Part shown: one piece after another, positions 23,801 to 33,900 of the stretch | Layout of the letters: each line of letters starts with the position of its first letter | Position numbering within the stretch: the first letter of the stretch is position 1 | From: Plazaster borealis | Taxonomy: Eukaryota > Echinodermata > Asteroidea > Forcipulatida > Labidiasteridae | Reading direction: 5' to 3' | DNA length: 64,000 nucleotides | NCBI GenBank assembly: GCA_021014325.1 | Contig: CM037476.1 | Coordinates: 21,488,827 to 21,552,826, forward strand | Translations under genes and position numbers: made by a program | Notes under the pieces: generated by a model | What the model was told of the DNA's origin: nothing | The model's database searches: none | What the model saw: the letters and a program-made list of their open reading frames with translations, nothing else

Positions 23801-26800
23801 TACTATACCTATAGTAACAGCAGCTTCTTGGTACCTAGTACGTATAATCACAATATGTTTGGGATGTTTTAAAACAAATATTGACTGCTTTTACTTGTGC
23901 TATGGTTAAAACTACAACTCCCTCGGTGACACCCTGAGCGTTATGTTTTCCCTTCGCGCCGAGGATCACCTCAGGAGTCGTACATGTAGTTTTAACAAAA
24001 ACACTCAAAGCAGTCAATATTATTATGCTTTTATGAATTAAAAGCTTTCAGTACAAACCCATATCTGCCTAACTACGGGATCTCCCGTAGAACACATAAA
24101 AGCTGTTAGCGCCTAACTACGGGAAAACCTAAGATGAACAAGATGTTAGTGTCTTTTTTTGTACTCTCACTACCATTGATATGAGATGGGAAACATGACA
24201 AACTATGTATCACATTAAAGAGAATAAGGTGATCTTTCCAACGGTATACAGTTTGTTGGGATATGTTTATTTGCAAGGCAGTAAATAATGAATGTTTATT
24301 GTAATGCAGTATTAAGTGGTACATGGGCTTAGGCAAGATCTGTGACCAGTCAGGCAGATATGGGTTAGGTGGTTTATAGGCGAAACTTGGTGTTGAGTTA
24401 AACTCAAATTCTTACTTGTGAAATCTTCCAGCTCGGTCCTCGTTATCGGCGTAGACAAAAATCTTGAGGGCACAGTTCTCAACGTGGGCCTGGGAGGCAA
24501 GCTCATTTCCTAAAATTTCATTGGTACTTTGTTCTTTCTTTGACTGCAGGAAAAAAAGTGGGCAAAATAATGTGTTTATTTAAAATATGGTTTTAAAACG
24601 TTCATGAGCGATAAAAATATGAAAGATCAGGGAAAATCAGAAAAATAATGGCAGCAATCTGGGCCCAATTTCATAGAATAAAATTTTGCTTTTAAAACAT
24701 TTTTCTGCCGAATACCAGTCAAAAATTGTACATGTTACATAGTATTTTGGCTGGTAACCTTAATCTGGTAAGCATAATGTTGCTGTGATTAGCTACTTTT
24801 TGAGCTTTTAAGCAGCTCTATGCAATTGTGCCAAGCTCTCTTACAGCATTTCCTGGCTATGCGGTCTGGCACATAGAACTCGTCCTTCGGATGGATGATA
24901 AAGCCATAGGTCCAGTGTCTTGTGTAAGTAATGCATGGAAAAGAGTCCAGGGGCCGGTTTCACAAAGAGATAAGACCAGTCTTATCTGAAGTTAGGACCA
25001 GTAACTGGTCTTAACTTAAGACTAGACCTATCTCTTACATTGCCTAGGACTAGTCCTAAGTTAGGAAGAGTTTTGTAAAATCGACCCCTGTACACTTATC
25101 GTTAAGAGAAGGGGTTCACCCCGGTATTTTCTGGTTTGATTGGCTGCAGATTGCACCACAGCACCTTGTAAACCATTACATGGTACTATGTACATGAATG
25201 GGTCATATATTTCAAACATAGCTCTGCCTACCTTGTAGACAAAATACAAAGCGCTTTGAGACGCCCTCGGGTGATAAAGCACTATATAAGAACTGCGTGT
25301 TATTATTATGAAACCCTGACTTGAGACAAAAGTCTCCCATCTCTCATTCCTGACTATTGCACTTCCAGCCAGAGTTTCATCATGGTTCAAATGTACAGAC
25401 CTTTCTTTTGCAATGTCACAGCTACAAGTTTGGCCCACCATGGTTGGCCAAAGTTTGGGCGGCCTTCACGGCAAAAAAGTACAATAATTTATCATGCCCA
25501 AATCACTGACAAATTGATATTTGCCAACCAAAAGAAATTTAATCAAAAGTACTTGATATTCTTCATAGCAAAGGGTGGTTATTTTTTGAAGGGATTGTGT
25601 ACATTTGGGAATTGGAACCAGCTGTTTGTTTCAATTCTATAGTTGTAGATATATACCATAAAACTAACATGTGAAAATTTCATTCCAAAAGGTGGTAGTG
25701 TTTTTCAGACATTGCCGAAAATCTGGAGCGGTTTGTCCATGCAGGAAGAATAATCTGCAATTGGAATACACAATCTGACAAACGTTACTGCAGTAACGCT
25801 TCTCAGATTCAAATTTTTGGGAATAAAAAGAGAAATCTTTTTCCATGACCGCAGTTCTTTGAAGTGAAATTTCTCAAAATGCATCATACTATCCAAAGCT
25901 GCTGTACTTCTTACCAAGTAAGTTTTTATTGCCATTAATTTTCAGAGTCACGTACAGTATACAGACCCTTTAAGGCAAAATTTGTGCCAATCCAGTTATA
26001 ATTTTTTTGGGAAGTCGAGGCTGGCTGTAGAAAATGGTGGTAAATATTTGTAAACAAAAGAATTAGGTCTATCTTGACACCTTCCCACCTTTTCTAGATT
26101 ATCCATTAAGCTGAATAAGAAGCCCCTGTGATCTGGAGACTTGTCCAGTTTATCAAGAGCTAGAGATGTTTCCATTGCATAGCGCCTACCTACAAAACAC
26201 ATCAAAAGCAATAAGAAAAACATGTTGTAGTTTATTACTTGATATTTGAAATAAAAAGTTGCATCCCTTAAAGGGTGTGCATAACATTGGTAAGAGTAAA
26301 ATATTAATGTCCACAGATTTTCACACAACATACATGGTGTAAAGTTGGTCATGGTGGGAAAATCCCCGTGGAGCGCCGGAACGTCAATCTGGGGGTCGCA
26401 GGTTCAAATCCCGCTCTAGTCAATTTTTCTTTGTTCAACCCCAAATCATTAAAAATTTACCCAATCAGTTTCCCTTGTGGTTTATTATTTGATACCATTA
26501 ATTTTGATTACAATCAACCAAAATTCGATGGAGTTGTTCACTATTTTCTGGAAACTAGGGCTGGATGTGAACCTCGGCCCAATTTCACAAAGCAGTTCAG
26601 CAGAAAAATTTGTAGGATTTGAAACTTTGCACGTTGGAAATATAATCTAGTAAGGTTTGCGTAACAACATGTACATACTTGTAAATCTCTCTAAATATGA
26701 CATGGGCAGGGTTCTCCCAAGGTTTTTCAAAACTGTGGGGCATTCTGGACCAAAACGTTCGGATTTTTACCGAAGCACCCTGAATTGAAACAAGGTCTTC

Positions 26801-29800
26801 GGAATGTTTTCTACTTGGTGTTTATCTTGGTTTTAAAAGCCCTACTGTGCAATCTGGAGCATTCTATATGGTTTTCTCTTTATGTTTTTTTGTGAAATTA
26901 TTAAATAAAATTTTGCGTATCAGCCCGATACGCTAGCTTGTGCACGGGGAGTTGTGGTGGTCAGTTCTGAAAAGAACCAGTGGTAAACTCAACACTTTAA
27001 TCAGTATGCTCTAATAGTCTTACAGAAAAAAAGCTGTTGACAAAAATGTGCTTTCCAAATCAATTTGCTGAGCAAAAATATGCAGGGCACAAGTCACAAA
27101 TAATGTACATCATATAACAATTTGGCTGGCAACTTGTTTTCCGCTAAGCAAGACTTTTCTGTGCTTAGCAGATTTATGTCAAGAGCCCTGATTATGTGGT
27201 TCCTTTCAATTGAAAGCACATTATTATTTGTGTGTTCACTCCATGGAAACAACCAGTTAATTTCTTTGCTAATTAAAATGAAAGCTGATTGCATAAAGTC
27301 TGAACAGTACACACTGCTACATGTGTAATGTGTTCATGGGCCCTGTTGGGCATCATAGGCCTAATTAACCCGCTTATTGACAGAGCATAATTCAATAACA
27401 ATCAAACAGTTTTACATGACAAAAGCACTGTGTCAGTGCAGCCTGTAAATGAAAGATGTGTTGAATGCATTCACACTTACACAGTCAACCCTCACATTAA
27501 CTGATCACAGTGTTGTTCACGTGGTTTTCGTTGTAATGAAGGCACTATGCCAACAACCGGTATCATCCAGTAAATGTATCGTTTCTGTACACCGCTGTTA
27601 AATTGTGTCAAAAGATATCTTGGTAAATCCAAAAATTTGCAGCTTGTGAATCTGCATATAAATGCAAGTGTTCAAACAATCTTGAAGACACGAAAGAAAC
27701 AGGCAGGGTTTGCCCTTAACTTCTTCAGTGACTAACCCAGCAGGACTAGTGAGCTTGTCATTTCACTACTAGTCCGTTCAGCTTCTGCACTTTCATATTA
27801 AATAGGGATGCTTGTAAACACTGAACTAGCCAGCTATAACTTGGAGAGAATTCTGACTGGTCCTCAGGTGTTTTACCTGGCATTTGGCCAGCGGACCACT
27901 AGGAGAGAATTCTGACTAGTCCTCGGGTGTTTTAACTAGCATTTGGCCAGCGGACCACTAGGAGAGAATTTTGACTGGTCCTCAAGTGTTTTAACTAGCA
28001 TTTGGCCAGCCGGACCACTTCGAGAGAATTTTGACTGGTCCTCGAGTGTTTTAACTAGCATTTGGCCAGCCGGACCACTTGGAGAGAATTCTGACTGGTC
28101 CTCAGGTGTTTTAACAAGCATTTGGCCAGCCGGCGGACCATTTGGAGAGAATTCTGACTGGTCCTCGGGTGTTTTAACTGGCATTTGGCCAGCGGACCAC
28201 TTGGAGAGAATTCTGACTGGTCCTCGGGTGTTTTAACTGGCATTTGGCCAGCGGACCACTTGGAGAGAATTCGACTGGTCCTCAGGTGTTTTAACTGGCA
28301 TTTTGGCCAGCAGACCACTGTTAAGGGAGAACGCCGACAGGCCTGACATTTCTAGCAAATTTATGCACACCTGTGTAAGCCTTAAGGGAAGGTCGCCTAG
28401 GAAGGAAAGATTAAGTTGTAAAAACTCCTTTGATTGGACTCAAGATGCTGCTGCGTTTCATTGCCAAGAAGACCCTGATGAAGTCTTCTCCTCCTGGAGG
28501 CAAGGAGCGACTGGAGGTGTGCCTCCTCAATGATGCACCGCAAGGGTAAGCCACAATCAGTTCTTGTGTTTATTGTAGTGTTCTGTTTTATCCAAAATCC
28601 TTCTATATCCTCTTTGCTGAAATGAAGGATTCAGAAGGACTGAGGGCTTGCTTATCATTGGGTCAGGCATTCCAATCTTATTTACATACATAAGTCCAAA
28701 TGATTTGGTGTGGAGCAACGAGAGGAGGACATTTGAGGATTGAGGCTACCTGCAAAAAGGCCTAGGGAATAAGAGCTAATATTGAGTGTGCAGGAGTAGG
28801 GGAGGGGTTACTGGACAGTGTCCCAATTTCTGAGATCTGGTGAAGCCAAATTTAGTCATTGAGCTAAAATTTACAAATGACACTTTATGTTCTTCAATAC
28901 TTGTTGGAAGTGGATTTGTTATTCTAACTTGCCCACATTCTTCAAAATTTTATTTTTTGAAGAGCATTACATTGATACAAAAATAGTTTTTCAAAATTCA
29001 ACAACATTACAACTTTGTGGAATTTTGTAGAATAAATTAGTTTTTAAAGAAAGTGAACTGATTGTAAGAGGGGACAAATACAAAAGGATTGGAACTGCCT
29101 CTACTACACCGGCCAAACTCGTTCGTTTAGTAGTGAGACATCTGCTCAACAATTGCAAAGGTTGTGGGTTCGAATCCCAACTGAGCAATATTCTTGTGAA
29201 TTTTGTTTACAGGACTCGGGGGAAAGTACTGAGCATACAGTACTTAACACAAAATCGGTGTACAGGGCTCGAAAATTTACTTTGGACCGCAGGCCCGAGG
29301 CCAGCGATTTTAGTGTCGGGCCAGTAAACTTACGAATGTACAAGTCCGGTGGTCAATGTGTTTTTGAATTATAACACCTCACTGTTAATTAAACTGATAA
29401 TAATACAAGTATCTTTCAGTTCTACCGCAGGGTTAGGATCTTGCCGCTGGTCATTGACCGGCAATATGGCGTCTCAAACACATAGTCACGTCATAACGTC
29501 ACGTGACTGTAAAACCTCTATAGTACAAGCCCTGCAGTCTTGTAGAATCAAGCCCTTGTTTATGGGTAAAACACAAATAATATCTCTGCAAATTATTTTA
29601 ACATTTTAAATGCACTGAATACGTTTGGAAATTGTCAAAGACCAGTGTTCTCACTTGGTGTATCCCAACATATGCATAAAATAACAAGCCTGTGAAAATT
29701 TGGGTTCAATTGGTCATTGAAGTTGCAAGAAAATGATGAAAGAAAAAACACCCTTGTTGTACAAATTTGTGTGCTTTCAGAAAGGAATAAAAACTTCTTG

Positions 29801-31472
29801 CAAGAAGTTTTTATTATTTTAGTGAGAAATTACCTCTTTCTCAAAAACTACGTTACTTCAGAGGGAGTCGTTTCCTACAATGTTTTATACTATCAACAGC
29901 TCTCCGTTGCTTGTTACAAAGTAAGTTTTTATGCTAATATTTGTTTTGAGTCATTACCAAATGTGTACGATACCTTTAAGGACTCCTTTAATACCATTTT
30001 AAGATTGGATTAATCAGGCCTTTGGGTCACACTCACAGTGGTAGGTTCACTGTTATTAATCCTGGCCATCTTAGAATGGGCTTGCCTTGTTGTCTAATTC
30101 CAATAGTTGTACATGTACCTTACGTGCTTGATCTGCCACAGTGTAATACTAAGGGAATAAAAGAGTTGCGACGAGTTCTTAAACGGCCGTTATATCGTCC
30201 GTTTAAACACCCCCACGTGATGTGCTCTCGACCAATCAGAATAGCGAAACTGTCCGGGGTATTTACATGTATGAATGTTGATTCCAATTGATTCCAACAT
30301 CAGTCGGATGTATTTTTGGTTTACAATTGTTCTACTAGGTTAGTCTTATTAGGATTTTAAAAATAAACATATGGTAGTGTCCTGTATCTTAGCTGAATAA
30401 TAATAACAAAATAATAACAATAATTCATAATTAAAAAATAATCTAAAAAGCCAAAACAAAAAATGATGAAATTAAATAGAACTTACTTTTTGTATTAATT
30501 TGTAAAAACAAGGGGGGAAACCGGCTGATCTGCTTAAATAAAAGATGCATGCCTGCAAACTAACTTGTAAATTAAAGGATCATTACAGAATTGGTTTTTG
30601 CTAACAAACCAGTGTAAGCACTTTATATAATCCACCATATACATAAACTGACAAACCTGTAGAAGTTTGAGATCGATCGGCCATCTGGGTCACGAGAAAA
30701 TAGTGAAAAACCGATTACACATTTGCATGTGTTATATACAATGCATGAATAAAACGCTCATGAGCGATAAACTCCAATCGAAAATTAGTTTTATTTATTT
30801 CTCATCAAATATGGCATTTCAGACAGAAATATTTCTAGGGATGTTTTCTAGTCATCATCATTAGACTGTGTAAGTTTTATGTAAATCTGTGATATTAATA
30901 ATAATTAAAAATTACCAGTTCTGTAACGTTCCTTTAAGCAAGTAGGGCAAATTTAATGAAATTGAACAACATGCCATACACACAGCACACAAAATACAGT
31001 CTATTTTTTTGTTTGTTTTTTACTCGCACCCCCTTCATCACCCAGTTCGTCACTACTTACGCGTTCCCGTACCCGCACCCTTTGCACATAGTACGACATT
31101 ACTCGGGAGTCTCCGAACTTCTAAGAGGAACTGTACTCTACTTGAAAGGAAGATAGATAGATAGTCACACAGCACCACCACACGTACGTACACACACAGC
31201 ACAGAAGACAGCCCGTAGAGTGTGGGCTGACATTCATTGCATGCAGCGCGTACGGCATAGCCCGGACTGCAAAAGTAATTCAACTCCGATGAACAAACTG
31301 TTTTCAACCAAATAGCCGCCCAGTCACCTTAAAATAAATCACTCCGTTTCACATAATACTTACAGAAGTAGGCAACCAACGGGTCCCTTTTGTCATGATC
31401 TTTGGCTAGCAGTAAATACGGTCGAACTGCTCGAAGCTTCGGGGGAATCTCAGGATCATCGGAGGCCGCCAT
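17751..31472 (-). CDS. VTA1: VTA1/LIP5 homologue, seven exons, complete
   Basis: Cofactor of the AAA ATPase VPS4 that helps disassemble ESCRT-III during multivesicular body sorting, cytokinesis and membrane repair; acts on the cytosolic face of endosomes. Coding exons on the - strand: 31364-31472, 26089-26189, 24416-24543, 22373-22448, 20861-20966, 19601-19849, 17751-17896. All junctions obey GT/AG and all phases join, giving 304 residues (the human protein is about 307). Residues 1-165 form the MIT-like N-terminal domain that binds CHMP proteins, with the family signatures HDKRDP, YADNEDRAGRFHK, DVMQTFGEL and YAKWK. Residues ~170-256 are a Pro/Ser/Gln-rich linker. Residues 258-304 are the VSE domain that binds VPS4 (AQKYCKYAGSSLQYED, YLEKALKLL). 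Identity is secure; function is from the family. Confidence 0.97.
18361..18711 (+). mobile_element. tRNA-derived SINE in VTA1 intron 6
   Basis: Head GGCGTGTCGTGGCCGGGCGA, body with CCTTGAGCAAGATGC, CTTCGGATGG, TTTCCTCAGGCTTGCG and CAGTGATTAAGTTCACTT, tail (AAT)n. Nearly full length. Confidence 0.85.
18712..19600. other. VTA1 intron 6, remainder
   Basis: No further feature recognised in this part of the intron apart from CTTGCTCTTG simple repeats at 19370-19390. Confidence 0.4.
19601..19849 (-). CDS. VTA1: VTA1 exon 6 (linker)
   Basis: Encodes the low-complexity linker rich in Pro, Ser and Gln (FPGNLSLPTNPEQP, five Ser in a row, NPPPNSQQP, GVYQGGIPGPTQ). Acceptor ACCTCAAG, donor GTAAGT. Confidence 0.92.
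19883..20216 (-). mobile_element. tRNA-derived SINE, second subfamily, in VTA1 intron 5
   Basis: An (AAT)n tail, then TATAGCGCTTTTCACGCCCG, then a SINE body read on the - strand ending in a head with GTGTCGTGGCCGAGCGGTTA. The 3' body differs from the 18361 copy. Confidence 0.8.
20861..20966 (-). CDS. VTA1: VTA1 exon 5
   Basis: Encodes LQQTKKYAKWKVTYITGC and GEVPHAGP, the end of the MIT-like domain. Acceptor ACACACAG, donor GTAATA. Confidence 0.95.
21004..21395. mobile_element. tRNA-headed repeat with two reversed heads
   Basis: Two blocks read on the - strand as tRNA-like heads: 21046-21110 (GGACTAGATAGCTCAGTTGG then AGGTTGAAGTCCCGC) and 21345-21385. Between them are AGAAGCGGCAGCAGAGGGAT and AAACCACAAGGGAAACCCA, shared with 26365-26520 and 41685-42330. 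The head loop ACATTAA lacks T33, so it is a SINE head rather than a working tRNA. Confidence 0.6.
21861..22059. mobile_element. MITE with 19-bp perfect inverted ends, VTA1 intron 4
   Basis: The ends ATAGACGATGTGACCTCTG and CAGAGGTCACATCGTCTAT are exact inverses. The interior has no ORF. Confidence 0.8.
22373..22448 (-). CDS. VTA1: VTA1 exon 4
   Basis: Encodes AMVKSFYKSGLLFDVMQTFG then ELSDE, matching the family's KSFYTASLLIDV-type helix. Acceptor CTTTGCAG, donor GTAGGT. Confidence 0.95.
22604..22920 (+). mobile_element. tRNA-derived SINE in VTA1 intron 3
   Basis: Head GGTGTCATGGCTGAGCGGTT, body CCTTGAGCAAGATGCC, CTCGGGGCTGTATACTCCCC, tail (ATT)n. Belongs with the 19883 subfamily. Confidence 0.8.
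23101..23360 (+). mobile_element. Degenerate SINE copy
   Basis: TGGCCGAG, CTTGAGCAAGACAC and GCTGCACACTCCTAAGGAGT are recognisable remnants of the 22604 type. Confidence 0.55.
23492..23815. repeat. 23-bp minisatellite in VTA1 intron 3
   Basis: Units of AACCAATGTACTATACCCAT then AGC, about 13 copies with variants. A larger block with GCAGCTTCTTGGTACCTAG is repeated at about 23607 and 23819, showing a higher-order duplication. Confidence 0.85.
24416..24543 (-). CDS. VTA1: VTA1 exon 3
   Basis: Encodes SKKEQSTNEIL through VENCALKIF and YADNEDRAGRFHK, the most conserved block of the family. Acceptor TCCTGCAG, donor GTAAGA. Confidence 0.97.
24860..25315 (+). mobile_element. SINE interrupted by a MITE, VTA1 intron 2
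   Basis: The SINE body (GTCCTTCGGATGGATGATAA, then ACACTTATCGTTAAGAGAAG) is split by a 134-bp insert at 24953-25086. The SINE continues to GCGCTTTGAGACGCCCTCGG and an ATT tail. Confidence 0.75.
24953..25086. mobile_element. Short MITE nested in the SINE
   Basis: The ends GGGGCCGGTTTCACAAAG and TTTTGTAAAATCGACCCC are near-perfect inverses. The interior is rich in GACCAGTCTTA and TAGGACTAGTCCTAAG palindromes. Confidence 0.8.
25586..25973 (+). mobile_element. TTAA MITE family B, VTA1 intron 2
   Basis: Left end AAGGGATTGTGTACATTTGG, right end CAGACCCTTTAA. Contains TCTGGAGCGGTTTGTCC and the self-complementary AACGTTACTGCAGTAACGCT block. The left TTAA has decayed to TTGA. Confidence 0.8.
26089..26189 (-). 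CDS. VTA1: VTA1 exon 2
   Basis: Encodes RRYAMETSLAL to LMDNLEK, the second helix region of the N-terminal domain. Acceptor TTTTGTAG, donor GTGGGA. Confidence 0.95.
26350..26520 (+). mobile_element. tRNA-headed repeat, truncated, VTA1 intron 1
   Basis: GGAGCGCCGGAACGTCAATC, GGTCGCAGGTTCAAATCCCG and CTCTAGTCAATTTTTC match the head region at 42236, followed by TTTCCCTTGTGGTTTATTAT. Confidence 0.6.
27843..28321. repeat. 59-bp minisatellite, ~8 copies, VTA1 intron 1
   Basis: Each unit holds GAGAGAATTCTGACTGGTCC, TCAGGTGTTTTAACTGGCAT and TTGGCCAGCGGACCACTT. The frames open across it are a repeat artefact. Confidence 0.9.
28322..29605. other. VTA1 intron 1, no gene seen
   Basis: Contains a possible tRNA-like head at 29120-29190 (GTTGTGGGTTCGAATCCCAA) and a GGACCGCAGGCCCGAGGCCA block at 29284 shared with 14700. 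Otherwise nothing recognised. Confidence 0.4.
29606..29979 (+). mobile_element. TTAA MITE family A, VTA1 intron 1
   Basis: TTAA at both ends. Ends TGCACTGAATACGTTTGG and ACGATACCTTTAA. Interior palindrome ACTTCTTGCAAGAAGT near 29791-29806. Confidence 0.88.
31364..31472 (-). CDS. VTA1: VTA1 exon 1 (start exon)
   Basis: Starts MAASDDPEIPPKLRAVRP and reaches HDKRDPLVAYF. ATG in context GCCGCCATCTT-reverse (AAGATGGCGGCC). Donor GTAAGT after one base of the Cys37 codon. Confidence 0.96.
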
Positions 31473-31617
31473 CTTGTTTGGTATGTTCGCTGGTACACGA
31501 TTGTTGACATTCTATTTCTAGATAGAAATCGCGTCTATTGAAATCGTGAACCAGTCATCACTGAGTCAGCGTCAGGCATCTTTTTCATGCAAACAATTTC
31601 TAGGTTGGGGATGGTGC

Positions 31618-31639
31618 GGGGGCGGGGGCGGGGCGGGGG
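31618..31639. promoter_or_regulatory. GC-box cluster upstream of VTA1
   Basis: GGGGGCGGGGGCGGGGCGGG lies about 145 bp upstream of the VTA1 ATG. Sp1-type sites of this kind are common in housekeeping promoters. No TATA box seen. Promoter role inferred from position. Confidence 0.5.
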
Positions 31640-31733
31640 ATGGCCGCTACTTTTTCTTCACCGTGCGGTTCCGACAGTTACCCGAAAATAATAATATGGA
31701 TTTATATTAAATCAGTTTCACAATTTTCGCTTG

Positions 31734-31941
31734 AAGAAATCCTCTGTGGGTACCACCAGAACCATGGAGGAATTGGAAATGCTAGAACAATTAAAGAAAA
31801 CCTTGTGGGGAAGCAGTGTTCTGTAAAACACCATATGGTATTTTACACAATAGAACACTGCTTCCCCACAAGGTTTTCTTTAAGTTGTTCTAGCATTTCC
31901 AATTCCTCCATGGTTCTAGTGGTACCCACAGAGGATTTCTT
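31734..31941. repeat. Near-perfect 208-bp palindrome
   Basis: The left arm begins AAGAAATCCTCTGTGGGTAC and the right arm ends GTACCCACAGAGGATTTCTT. Arms of about 100 bp match with only a few mismatches up to a centre at CCATATGG near 31836. Lies 262-470 bp upstream of the VTA1 start, so a transcript would form a long hairpin. Part of the arm (ACTAGAACAACAATGGAGGT) recurs at 31953. Confidence 0.93.
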
Positions 31942-32048
31942 TAGAAAAGGGAATACTAGAACAACAATGGAGGTACCCCGTAACTGCCATATGTAAATGT
32001 GTGGGGGGGGGGACACCACTACAAAAGTAGAGCATATTGAAATTCTTG

Positions 32049-32283
32049 GTACATGTGCAAAAACTGGGGTGTTAAATTTACACCATGGGTGGTCACATAA
32101 AGATAACGAAGAGAGAATCAAAAGAAACACCATATAGGGTGTTAAAATAACACTCATTTCTGCAAAAACAATTACATTGGAGTTATTGTAACACCATCAA
32201 ATGTTAATTTTGATTCTCTCTTCGGTATCTATATGTAACAAGACCCATGGTGTCAATTTTGACACCTCAGTTTTGGCAGTGTA
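32049..32283. mobile_element. MITE family F (GGGGTGTTAAA ends), copy 1
   Basis: Ends GCAAAAACTGGGGTGTTAAA and CACCTCAGTTTTGGCAGTGT, with inner inverted pairs (ACACCATGGGTGGT and ACCCATGGTGTC; GAGAGAATCAAAA and TTTTGATTCTCTC). Matches 36443-36650. Confidence 0.8.
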
Positions 32284-32777
32284 TTAATAATTTTGAAGTA
32301 ACCATTCTGCCCCCGTATACGTACTGCTCATCACCGGTCCCCATATCAACTGTTTACAAAGTCGCCCCAATCTAATTATCAAACTTCTCCTCAACCTATT
32401 TCACACCCGGTGACCCTCGTTCACTCGAACTGTTTGCTTTACCATCTACCTAAATACACGCACCCTAAATCGACTACTTGAACAAATGGACGAGTACAAT
32501 AACTTCCCCCTAAAGAGTTCTTGGCAACAAAAATTCAAACGCAGAGTTTGTTTAATTAAGTCAATTATTTATACAATTGGCCTTTGTCACTGTCGGCCAA
32601 AAGCTATCTCGATTATTACCCACAGAAGACTTGTTTCCTGTCATGACAGTTTCCCTCACAAACTGGACGTTACTTTTATGGTGATTCTTGGATTAAAAAC
32701 TTGGTATTTATAAGTGTGTATCCATGTAATGTATAAGAGAGTGGCCGGTTTCGTTGCCTAAATCAGCAAGTGTTGTC

Positions 32778-32848
32778 ATGGAGTTTGCTTTTCCGAAATC
32801 GGCAAGGCGTGACAGGCGAAGGTCAACTGCAATATTTCTGAAGGGAGT
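32778..32848 (+). CDS. Candidate alternative first exon 1
   Basis: ATG in context GTCATGGAG, encoding MEFAFPKSARRDRRRSTAIF then LKG and 2 nt. It is followed by the donor GTAAGT. Basic, Arg-rich N-terminus, no domain recognised. It ends in phase 2, like three other ATG-donor pairs at 36103, 39719 and 43407. No downstream exon of this gene is visible in the window. Speculative. Confidence 0.35.
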
Positions 32849-33020
32849 GTAAGTATCCTACACGATCATTTGTGATTATTAGACTAAAGTTTGAATGTTA
32901 ACTTGGTAAATGTTAATCACTGGATAGACCACTGTTCCCTGCTCTATATGGATAGACATATCATTCGGAGAAACCTGTATTTGAAATCAATGTTATTAAC
33001 TCGCCATGTTCAAAAAGGCT

Positions 33021-33406
33021 TTAAAGGCACTGAACACGTTTGGTAATATTGTCAAAGACCAGTATTCTCACTTGGTGCATGTATCCCAACATATGCATAC
33101 AATAACAAGCCTGTGAAAATTTGGGCTCAATTGGTCATTGAAGTTGCAAGAAAATGATGAAAGAAAAAACACCCTTGTTGTACAAAATATGTGTGTGCTT
33201 TCAGATAGGAATAAAAGGCTTCTTGCAAGCAGTCTTTTATTATTTTAGTGAGAAATTACCTCTTTCTCAAAAACTACGTTACTTCAGAGGGAGTCGTTTC
33301 TTACAATGTTTTATACTATCAACAGCTCTCCGTTGCTCGTTACCAAGTAAGTTTTTATGCTAATATATTTTTTGAGATAATTACCAAACGTGTACAGTGC
33401 CTTTAA
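33021..33406 (+). mobile_element. TTAA MITE family A
   Basis: TTAA at both ends; AAGGCACTGAACACGTTTGG and CGTGTACAGTGCCTTTAA ends. Interior close to the 29606 copy. Confidence 0.9.
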
Positions 33407-33599
33407 CAATGTCTTCGATAACCCATAGGGCCCTACCCTTCCTTGGGCGACACTAAAGACGCACTAGATTACCAGTTATTTCAAGGTATCATAATATCTT
33501 TATTGGGCGACTGGTTCAACATTTACTTTTAGTTTAATATAAAAAGTGGTTATTTATTCAGCATCCCCTTTTCACACAACTATATGGTGGCTTTAAGGG

Positions 33600-33900
33600 A
33601 CATCGCACATAACGCCAATATTTGCGAGATTGCATTTTCTTTTTGCACAATCGCAAACTATTTACGAAAAATATGCCATTCAACTGATGATTTGTGCCCC
33701 AAATTGCAAACTACCCAAGTATTGACGTAAATTTATATTCACGATTTGTGGTAATACCCTTTCTTAGGCAACGATTGTCGTAAATAATATTTGCGATTTG
33801 GGGCACAAATCGTGGCTAGTTACGCCAATAATTGGCGTAAATGTTTGCAACTCAGCGTACAAATCGTGTATTTTTACGTCAATATCGGCGACGTTTAGGC
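33600..33900. mobile_element. Foldback-rich element
   Basis: Several inverted pairs, for example GATTTGTGCCCCAAATTGCA with TTGCGATTTGGGGCACAAAT, and repeated TACGCCAATA/GGCGTAAAT words. No ORF. Probably a decayed MITE. Confidence 0.6.

Noticed and set aside
27936..28318. Overlapping frames across the 59-bp repeat
   Set aside because: Artefact of a tandem repeat in VTA1 intron 1.
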